Shown here in pieces: positions 55,931 to 64,000 of a stretch of 64,000 nt of DNA (the stretch's first letter is position 1; each line of letters starts with the position of its first letter). Below the pieces are notes generated by a model that was not told the DNA's origin, searched no databases, and worked only from the letters and a program-made list of their open reading frames with translations. The stretch comes from Anisus vortex. Taxonomy: Eukaryota > Mollusca > Gastropoda > Planorbidae. The stretch is taken from contig OX421497.1 of the NCBI GenBank assembly GCA_949126835.1, positions 49,113,474 to 49,177,473 on the forward strand. The letters run 5' to 3'. The position numbers and the translations under genes are program-made.

Positions 55931-56808
55931 CTCAAACATCTTTTTTTTCTCTAACACTAGTCATATCTAGATGATTTATTTGTATTACATATGTTTGAAA
56001 AATCAGGAATCTTTTCAATAGGTCTGTGGACCATTTTGTGAAACTGTCATTAGTGTTACCATTTACCATTAGAGTGTAATCATTTCATTCACAGCCTTAC
56101 AGGTCTATTACAAAAAAGTTCATAGTTCTTAGTTTAAATTATTGTAGATCTAATTGTTCCTCAGCTTCAGTATTAATCAGATTTGATCTTGCAAAAAATA
56201 TTTAAAAAATGTGTAAAATGGGAATAGTAGCCTATCTCTCGCTGATGATTGAGGAGTAGTTTGGTTGAAAAGAACTAAAGAAGTATTGGAGGTTGTAGTT
56301 GGACAATTAAATTGTCAATTAACTTGTCATAATTCATTTTAATATGGATTAATTTGAATGTGAAAATTGAGAGAGTAAATGGAAAATATGAGACACATGT
56401 TAAGGTAAGCTACTACCGTTGTCACGGCTACTTGATTTAATAATTTGGGACATGTCTATGACAGTTGAAACTCTGTAATAAATAAATAGCAATATATCAA
56501 GTCAATTAAAAATACTTCAAGTTCAATGCGTTTTAAATTGTATTTACATAAAGTATAAACGATTAACAACTTCACAACTTTTCAATACGGTACTATGACA
56601 AAAAAGTACATAAATATACATCTTAATCGCATTTTATGCATGCCTGTCGAAACATTAATTATTTACAAATGTACCCAAATCATTATTAATCTTTTAAATG
56701 CCTACTGTTTCGTGAAAAGAAATACTTCAATAGGCCTACATAAATGATAAAACTAAAGCAAGCGGTCCATGTATATTATAGTCTATGGTAAAACTACGAA
56801 TTACAGTG
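55931..56808. other. Intergenic stretch between LINE and hAT remnants
   Basis: AT-rich. No gene or structured repeat recognised. Confidence 0.5.
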
Positions 56809-59110
56809 TCAATGTTTTTTTTGTCTTGCAATGCCAGACTCAATACTGAGCCGAGCCAAGTTGTTCAGGCGATCCTGACTTATGGTGGACCTAGGGTAAT
56901 TTAGGATGAGCTTACGTTTACTGAATCTCCTCTCTGCTAATGCTACTGTGGCTGGTGCTGTAGTAAGGGACATCCTGGAACTGACACTTATGTTAGGAAA
57001 AATATTTTCTAATTTGGAATTTGCCAAATCATTTAACAGTTCCAATGCACCCAACTGTTCTTTACCAAAATTTGCATTGTGAACTACGGTTAGGTGAATT
57101 ATTTCCTGAAGAAAGTCTTCACAACTTATGTCATTATAATACTTTTCTGCTAACTTAGCAGCTTTATACTTCAAGTCTTCTTCTGACATCTGTTGGTAGT
57201 TCCAAAGAAAGCTGAATGTGCCAGAAATATATTTGGCTGAACTGTAAGAGCTCCAATAAATAACACTATCAATAAAGCATACAATATTTGTTTTCGAAAG
57301 TGGGCTTTCTCGGGGCATTCTTCTGTTTCATTCATCTCATTCACATTTTCATCAGGTGTATCCTCATCTTTTTCTGGCAGTTGTATTACTGTTCCTAAAC
57401 AATTGTACTTCTATGTGCAGCTTGGCTGCAATAAGCTTAGCTTATTCCACATTGCTTTCCAACTGTTTCGCAAAGCCCCTAGTTGTGCATATTATAAGCT
57501 TTCTATGTTTGCAACTTCCAAATCTATAGTCGCATCACAAGCTTGAATGACTTTGTTGCAGAGGTCAATAGGTACTAGTATACTGAATACTGTGCTACAC
57601 GACTGACATTATGATGCAATTGTACTGTTCCACACGACTGACAATATGATGCAAGTGTACTGTGCCACATGACTGACATTATGATGCAAGTGTACTGTGC
57701 CACACGACTGACATTATGATGCAAGTGTACTGTGCCACACGACTGACATTATGATGCAAGTGTACTGTGCCACACGACTGACATTATGATGCAAGTGTAC
57801 TGTGCCACACGACTGACATTATGATGCAAGTGTACTGTGCCACACGACTGACATTATGATGCAAGGGTACTGTGCCACACGACTGACATTATGATGCAAG
57901 TGTACTGTGCCACACGACTGACATTATGATGCAAGTGTACTGTGCCACACGACTGACATTATGATGCAAGTGTACTGTGCCACACGACTGACATTATTAT
58001 GCAAGTATACTGTGCCACATGACTGACATTATGATGCAAGTATAATGTGCCACATGACTGACAATATGATGCAAGTATAATGTGCCACATGACTGACATT
58101 ATGATGCAAGTATAATGTGCCACATGACTGACATTATGATGCAAGTATAATTTGCCACATGACTGACATTATGATGCAAGTATACTGTGCCACATGACTG
58201 ACATTATGATGCAAGTATACTGTGCCACATGACTGACATTATGATGCAAGTATACTGTGCCACATAACTGACATTATGATGCAAGTATAATGTGCCACAC
58301 GACTGACATTATTATGCAAGTATAATGTGCCACACGACTGACATTATGATGCAAGTATACTGTGCCACATGACTGACATTAAGATGCAAGTATACTGTGC
58401 CACACGACTGACATTATGATGCAAGTATAATTTGCCACATGACTGACATTATGATGCAAGTATAATGTGCCACACGACTGACATTATGATGCAAGTATAC
58501 TGTGCCACATGACTGACATTAAGATGCAAGTATACTGTGCCACACGACTGACATTATGATGCAATTATAATTTGCCACATGACTGACATTATGATGCAAG
58601 TATAATGTGCCACATGACTGACATTATGATGCAAGTATACTGTGTCACATGACTGACATTATGATGCAAGTATAATTTGCCACATGACTGACATTATGAT
58701 GCAAGTATAATGTGCCACATGACTGACAATATGATGCAAGTATAATGTGCCACATGACTGACATTTTGATGCAGTATAATGTGCCACATGACTGACATTA
58801 TGATGCAAGTGAAAGAACCGACATAACGAATAGATTTCATGTTTTTCGTTTCATGTTTTCGGAGTAAGATTCAGATTTAACAGGTCTTACAAAGCCAACT
58901 CAACCCCTGGTAGATGAGCTACAACTGGTTTTACACTTTCAATGCGATCTGACCATATGGTGCTAGAAATGTCATGAAGCTGTGACATTATTTTCCACCT
59001 CTTGAGGCTGGAACTGAATAATGTGTATTTACATTTGTCTAAAATTATGATACCTTCAACCTCCCTCTCTTGGCTACCGCACAGGAGATCATTAAAGTGC
59101 AAAAGGATCG
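56809..59110 (-). pseudogene. hAT-family transposase remnant split by a 35-bp minisatellite
   Basis: Minus-strand reading. The upstream piece at 59102-58887 encodes RWKIMSQLHDISSTIWSDRI and AHLPGV. The piece after the array (about 57580-57440) encodes DLCNKVIQACDATIDLEVAN. The C-terminal piece at 57318-56809 contains ATVALAERRFSKRKLI and RSTISQDRLNNLARLSIE, the hAT dimerisation region. The order fits ZMYM1-like hAT transposases. Stops and frameshifts plus the array make it non-functional. The start of the element is not resolved; a GGGCCCCGGTACGG stretch at about 59500-59540 may be part of its flank. Confidence 0.82.
57590..58812. repeat. 35-bp minisatellite inside the hAT remnant (about 35 copies)
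   Basis: Unit ACTGACATTATGATGCAAGT followed by GTACTGTGCCACACG. The left third has GTGTACTG...CACACG units; the right two-thirds carry GTATA(A/C)T and CACATG variants, so sub-arrays have expanded separately. Confidence 0.96.
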
Positions 59111-59595
59111 ACTAACTGCCGTACGAGTATGCAGCGATATAGAGTTAGAGTAGATGTAGCTAGGCCTTCGCTACTAAGCTAACAGGGATAACTGTAAGCC
59201 TGTAAGGCTCATAGGTCTATATCTGTAAGTGTCTCTACAGAAAAATAATAAAAAAGAGATCCTAAATGCTATCGAAAATAATTAGGCCCTATATTACAAC
59301 TAAAGGCTTCATTGCATATTTAACAAAATGTTCAAATAAACATTCAAAGAATATCAAAATTAAGGGCTTCCAAACGCCACGTGAGATTGTAGGAGGTTTT
59401 AGGGCATCTCCTCTTAGCTTAATAGCAACAATTAAAAAATACTTGCGTTATTGCCAATTTAATTTTTAATTTTAATTTTCATGGGCTTCATGGGCCCCCT
59501 AAACTCTCATGGGCCCCGGTACGGCGTACCGGCTGTACCCCCCCCCCTGTCATGGGGCCTGCCGACGACAATTAGCCTACATTTGTAATTAATAG
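59111..59595. other. Intergenic stretch
   Basis: Mostly AT-rich. A GC-rich patch with poly-C at about 59490-59570 (CATGGGCCCC repeated) resembles the flank of hAT/ZMYM-type elements. No gene. Confidence 0.45.
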
Positions 59596-60215
59596 GTTAT
59601 AATTAAGGAGCAATCATATCCGCAGATGAACGCTGTTACTGTTAGTCACAAATTCGAGCAAGGATTGGGACTGCGATGGCGGCAATGGCTCGCCTAAACA
59701 GAATCTGGACCAGTCAAAGCATTGGTCTCCCAACAAAGCTCTGACTTTACAGAGCCCTTGTCAGAACTATTGTTCTGTATGGATGTGAGACATGGACGCT
59801 TCTATTAGCAACTGAAAATAAGTTGCAGGCTTTCGAAAAAAAAATGCATGAGAAAAATACTTCGAATCTCCTTCTTATAGAACACAGGACTAATGCGTAT
59901 GTTTGGGACAGAATATCCTCAGGCCCTCAAGAAAACATGGCAACAATCAAACTGCGCAAACTGACATGGTTCGGTCATGTATTTTTTTGCGGCACAATGG
60001 CCTGCCAAAAACAATCCTCCAGGGCACGGTGGAAGGTGGGCGTAGGAGAGGCCGTAGGCGGAGATGCTGGTTAGACAATGTAATTAGGTATTGGACAGGG
60101 TTGCAGTTGAGTCAACTATAGACGACCGCTCGACAGAATAGGCAAAATTGGAGAAAGCTGACTGCCGAAGTTTCCATTCGCTCCCACCAACGGTCATAGG
60201 ATTGATGATGATGAT
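59596..60215 (+). pseudogene. LINE 3' fragment with GATGAT tail
   Basis: Degenerate LINE C-terminus: MARLNRIWTSQSIGLPTK, then LVRTIVLYGCETWTLL, then KLRKLTWFGHV, and GRRRGRRRR-like sequence. It ends in GATTGATGATGATGAT at about 60199-60215, the same type of tail as the LINE at 48881-52213. Broken by stops; 5' truncated. Confidence 0.82.
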
Positions 60216-60599
60216 AATTAAGAGACTATTCACTTATATTTGTTAAGATATCTATGCTAGCACTGTATGGAGCTGTTCCATTTGAGATATACGGTATACG
60301 CAGCATTTGAAATAATATTAGGATATTCGTATCTGATTAGTAATCTTGGGTAAAAAAAATGTAAAGTTACATTACAAATACATTGTTTATTCGAAAAAAT
60401 GAAGGATCCCAAATCACGTGACGTGCATTTTTTTTCTCTTTCCACAAACAAGGCAGCCATCTTGTGTTGGTGAACTAATTACCACCCCTTCCTGCAGTCC
60501 GCAAGGTGTCAGGCGGTGGATAGTCAACTGCCTCAGTTTTTTGGAGGCTCCAAATAAAACATAATTTGTGACAAGGTTATTTATTCTCTTGATTTCATA
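60216..60599 (+). promoter_or_regulatory. 5' flank / 5' UTR of the PICALM homolog
   Basis: The sequence between the LINE fragment and the PICALM start must contain its 5' UTR. The last ~180 bases are GC-richer (GGCAGCCATCTTG, GTCCGCAAGGTG). No TATA box placed convincingly. Confidence 0.4.
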
Positions 60600-60729
60600 A
60601 TGGCGGGCCAAAGCATTATGGATCGTGTCGTCGCCGCGAGACATAGTATCGCTGGTCAGGGTCTTGCTAAGTCTGTTTGTAAGGCAACAACAGAGGAAAT
60701 TATCGGGCCGAAGAAAAAACATCTTGACT
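60600..60729 (+). CDS. PICALM: Clathrin assembly protein PICALM/AP180 homolog, first coding exon
   Basis: AP180/CALM proteins bind PI(4,5)P2 through an N-terminal ANTH domain and recruit clathrin and AP-2 in endocytosis. The exon encodes 43 residues plus one base. It starts MAGQSIMDRVVAARHSIAGQ, includes KSVCKATTEEIIGPKKKHLD, and ends at donor GTGAGT. It covers the start of the ANTH domain, with the lipid-binding lysines K28, K38 and K40 and His41 in place. The start has A at -3 and G at +4. The sequence is closer to insect LAP (AARHSLAGQGLAKSVCKATTEE by recollection) than to human CALM, supporting a protostome. The next exon (human YLIQCTNE...) is not found before 64000, so intron 1 exceeds 3.2 kb. 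Paralogue choice between PICALM and SNAP91 is meaningless for a single invertebrate gene. Confidence 0.92.
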
Positions 60730-61934
60730 GTGAGTATTTTCACAAGTAGACACGCCCCCTCTTTCAATCATGTCATAGGCCAATACGCATTCGTAATATA
60801 TTATGACCTTTATTTTTTAAAGGTATATATGGAATTCAATAGTGAATAGTTCCGATAAAAAACAACAACAGGCATTTGACTTGACCTAGTCCTAGTCCTA
60901 GGCTACTACTAACTACTAGGCTAGGAAGCAGGATAGTCCTACTAATGAATTACTAAACTAAATTTTATTAAACAAACTAATGAGACTAATGACACAATAG
61001 TAATACAATAGCCTATCAATAGCCTACTTATCAATACAAACAATAGGCTAATCAATTATAAGCCTAATAAATTAAAATATATAGATTTATAGGCCTAGAT
61101 TATTATTATAGGGCCTAACAAAAAAATTAAATGTAAACCCTTCTCGCACAGACCTACTTTCTTGCTAGGTTGCATAGTATGCATACCTTCATTACCAGCA
61201 ATAAAATTTTTACTAATTACCCCCCACGGCCCTTTATTTTAGAATGGCTGAAACATCGATAGTTAGGGTTCCAAAATTAAATTTTTACTTTTTTATTTGT
61301 AAAAAGTGATAATAACATGTCAAAATGTAGAGAGTAAATTGTTTGAAACATTTATTAACTTTTCTTATATTTAGAATAAAATAATTCTTAAAAATAATTG
61401 TATTCATTTGTAATATTAATTTAATTCATAAGAAAAAGTTTTGTCAACACCTAAAGCCATAATAGATGGGGGTAAATAGCTATCGGACATTAGATTAGAC
61501 ATTAGACCTGCACATTCAATTTCAACACAAAAACTAAATAATTGGTCAATTTTCATAATTTAAAAAGCAAAAAAAATTCTACTATTCAGCTATCAAAAAA
61601 TAATTTTTTTCCGAGACTATGGTGACAGGTCAGATCCTGTTTTTTTGTTCTTTAAATAGACACCCTTCATTGAGCGAAATATACCAGCCTGGGCCACAGT
61701 GAAATACGTCGGATGTTGAAAAAATTCACGCTCGGGACGGAGGGAAAAAATAAATCGATGGGAAATATACACACCCTGGGGTTGTAAGGGTTAAACTTCA
61801 TACAAATAAATTCGCTGTTTGTAATGTAATTGCTGCATTTAATAAAACTACATTTCTTTTTTGGATCCATAAAGAAATCTTATATCTTATCTTATAACTT
61901 AAAACTTAAACTTAATTTATGACAAAATTATATA
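60730..61934 (+). other. PICALM intron 1, proximal part
   Basis: AT-rich with several TAGGCCTA motifs (60895-61110). No exon, array or transposon recognised. Confidence 0.55.
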
Positions 61935-63345
61935 TACCGTATATACTCGCGTATAAGTCGCACTTTTTCTAACGAAAATTTTGACAAAAAGTAGGAGTGC
62001 TACTTATACACCTGACACTGTTTTTAAAAAGTTTGAAAAACATCACTACTCTGTCATTATGCTGCAAATATCACAAGTATCTGTGGTTGTTATGATGTAG
62101 AATTACTAGGCTAGTGCTTAGGCCTACATTTTACATTTTAAAAACTTTCGTAGATGCATTATATTTAAAATGAAATTGAAATTGACAAATATTTTAGGTT
62201 TTTCAAACTGCCATACCCTTTGCTTTTGAACCGATATTGTGTTGCCGAAACTGAAACGTAGCATATTTATAAGTTAAAGGCGGCATTTGTTTGTAGGCCT
62301 ATTGAACGCAAATTACATTATATGGAAAGAATTGTAAATGTTGTAAAAAGCCTCTCTAGGTCTATAATATAGATATAAGCTTGTACACTAGTAACTAGTA
62401 GCTTAAGATTATGATTCGTTTTATTTCTTATGGCCTAGGCATATAGCCTACTAAGGCAGTGTTTAGCATTTCGAGAAAACCTCGCGCGCCTTGTTGCATG
62501 TCCTAGCTAAGTTTCCAAAACCATGATAGGCCGATCGACACATTTCAAGACATTTCGGAAACATTCTGCACTCAAACTTTTTATTTCAAATCTATATAAA
62601 AATAATGAGTGAAATGTCAATAGAGTGTGTAATTTTTCCCTAGTTCCATGTATGAGTTGAAAAAAGACAGCTCGGTGGTGAAGCCAGCACACCCTCCGCT
62701 AGCCAGCCCTCTCCCCGTAAGTTTAAAGGCAGCATTTTTTGGTAGCCTTAATTATTGAACTCAAATTACAGTATGGAATGAATCATAAATGTGTGAAGGC
62801 CTGTCGAGGCCTATAATGTAGGCAGGCCTATATAAGCTTGTAGACTAGTAGCTTAAGATGCGTTTTATTTAGGACCCAAGGCCTAGGCTTATATAGGCTA
62901 TAGCCTACTAATAAGGCAGTGTTTAGCATTCCGATAAAACCGCGCCATGTCTAAACAATGTTTCCAAAACTCCGATCGGCCGATCGACGCGTGAAATGTA
63001 AATAGTAATTTTGTTTGTCATTAGTTGCATGTAAATGTAAGATTTGAAATAAAAAAGCTTATTGTGGGTCACGCAGTCGTGCTTGAAATCATTACCAACA
63101 ATGTTAATGGTAATTAGGGCACATGTATACAGTGCCCTCACATAGGGAGGGCAGAGGGGGCATATGCCCGGGGCGATACTTCCAGTGGGGGGGGGGGGGC
63201 GGCAAATGTAGACTAAATATAGCAAATATAGTGCAAAACAAGCAGTTACAGTATGCAAGGGGGCGGCGCTGAAACTTATGCCCTGGGGCGCTACATATGG
63301 TTGTAAAGACTCTTCATGTATAGCGCAACTATCAATACCGGCTCC
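61935..63345. mobile_element. T1 element, copy B, with internal duplication and inserted MITE
   Basis: Left end TACCGTATATACTCGCGTAT followed by AAGTCGCAC, as in copy A. Interior motifs shared with copy A include GATGTAGAATTACTAGG, TAGGCCTACATTTTACAT and CAACAATGTTAATGGTAAT. About 62280-62690 and 62725-63060 are a diverged tandem duplication (both with TATAAGCTTGTA...CTAGTAGCTTAAGAT and GGCAGTGTTTAGCATT). A hAT MITE sits at 63130-63314. The right terminal repeat was not found, so the copy seems 3' truncated near 63345. Confidence 0.75.
63130..63314 (-). mobile_element. hAT-type MITE with perfect 8-bp TSD (copy 2, 185 bp)
   Basis: Inverted relative of 55440-55612 (CAGTGCCCTCACATAG, GGGGGCATATGCCC, GCAGTTACAGTATGCAAGGG). 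Flanked by CATGTATA at 63122-63129 and 63315-63322, an exact 8-bp duplication. Inserted into the T1 copy B element, so it is younger than that element. Confidence 0.9.
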
Positions 63346-63666
63346 ACTCAGTCTAGGGCATAGGTTCTCAACGGGGGCGATATCGTCCCCCGGGGGGCGG
63401 TGAGAAGCTTTAGGGGGGCGCTGACATTCCCGGGGGCGATTGGGAGGCGGTGAAGGGCAAGTGGGCGGTACAAACGTACCTGATATATTTTAACACCTCA
63501 GCTATTTGAATCGATTAGTTTTGATTGAAATGTGATGTAAACGCAAGTACTGCTAAATATCTGATATCCCCCGACAGTATGCTTACATATTATTATATTA
63601 ATAAGAAAAGGGAATCGCAGTTTCTTTTCGATGAAGGAGGGGGTCAGTATTTGGCACATATTTTGT

Positions 63667-63760
63667 GCAGCCGGCTGGTCCTGTGGTTGTTTCACCGGAC
63701 TGTCAACCCTGCTGACTGATCACTGTCGCCCTAACATCTGCTAATATTAATGATATTTTG
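63667..63760 (+). repeat. tRNA-derived SINE, family S1 (third copy, partial)
   Basis: GCCGGCTGGTCCTGTGGTTG followed by TTTCACCGGACTGTCAACC matches the S1 head; the B-box region is deleted and the body (CACTGTCGCCCT) is short. Confidence 0.7.
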
Positions 63761-64000
63761 ATCTCAGTTTAACCGAGATGTCCTTAATGTGTTTCAACCC
63801 GACGTGTGAAGAATCAAAATATTTTTAAACGGTATGGATAAGTAGTAATCATACTAACTGGGTAGTTTTTGTAATGCTTGAAAATATGCATATAAATTCT
63901 TTAGTCATATAATATTTATATAATTTTCAAATACTTTTACAGTTTGATCATTTCAAAGTTATAAATTGTAAGCCATTTAATTTTAATAAAAAAAATAAAT
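63761..64000. other. PICALM intron 1, right window edge
   Basis: AT-rich, nothing recognised. Confidence 0.5.

Noticed and set aside
61935..63345. T1 element as a solo LTR
   Set aside because: Copy A has inverted, not direct, termini and no TG...CA ends.
63340..63480. A further hAT element suggested by GGTTCTCAAC and GGGGGGCGGTGAG
   Set aside because: The motif resembles hAT ends, but no matching inverted end or 8-bp duplication could be found.

Overview
The window is nuclear DNA from an invertebrate animal. Spliced host genes, tRNA-derived SINEs, APE-type LINEs, LTR retrotransposons and piggyBac and hAT transposons rule out a prokaryote. The PICALM exon reads closer to protostome than vertebrate versions, and the palindrome TAGGCCTA recurs throughout, so a lophotrochozoan such as a mollusc is my guess. 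The species cannot be fixed from the sequence.

Three host genes were recognised by reading small exons through their splice sites. (1) PSMD13/Rpn9, a 26S proteasome lid subunit, on the minus strand: exons 1-3 lie at 8390-2782 and the rest runs off the left edge. (2) A complete DNAJC8, a spliceosome-associated J-domain protein, on the minus strand from 53971 to 23062: nine coding exons, 264 codons, all splice sites GT-AG. (3) The first coding exon of a PICALM/AP180 clathrin assembly protein, on the plus strand at 60600-60729, with the rest beyond the right edge. DNAJC8 and PICALM are divergent and about 6.6 kb apart.

Layout: 1-2690 33-bp minisatellite in PSMD13 intron 3; 2.7-8.4 kb PSMD13 exons, fold-back repeats and a piggyBac element in intron 1; 8.4-10.5 kb intergenic DNA with SINE and LINE scraps; 10.5-15.4 kb a non-autonomous LTR retrotransposon with twin 1,406-bp LTRs; 15.4-22.9 kb a series of minisatellites (50, 13, 33, 21, 25, 19 and 59 bp); 23.1-54.0 kb DNAJC8; 54-60.2 kb LINE and hAT remnants; 60.6-64 kb PICALM exon 1 and intron 1 with nested DNA transposons and a SINE.

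DNAJC8 spreads 795 coding bases over 30.9 kb. Introns 1, 3, 4, 6 and 8 each carry their own minisatellite family, and most large introns also hold transposons. Intron 8 contains a Ty3/gypsy-type element whose integrase lies upstream of the reverse transcriptase (Gmr1-like order), with a perfect 5-bp target duplication and nearly identical LTRs.

The most striking observation is in DNAJC8 intron 6. Its minisatellite of about 46 copies of a 38-bp unit is built from the 3' end of exon 6 plus its 5' splice site, so the real donor is followed by dozens of near-identical decoy donors. Other arrays also grew from recognisable sequence: one from the RNase H catalytic-motif codons of a LINE, one from the tail of another LINE whose unexpanded relative is also in the window, and one lying inside a dead hAT transposase. 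The locus therefore looks like a record of repeated minisatellite birth from unique sequence. The long open frames in these arrays are by-products of periodicity, not genes.
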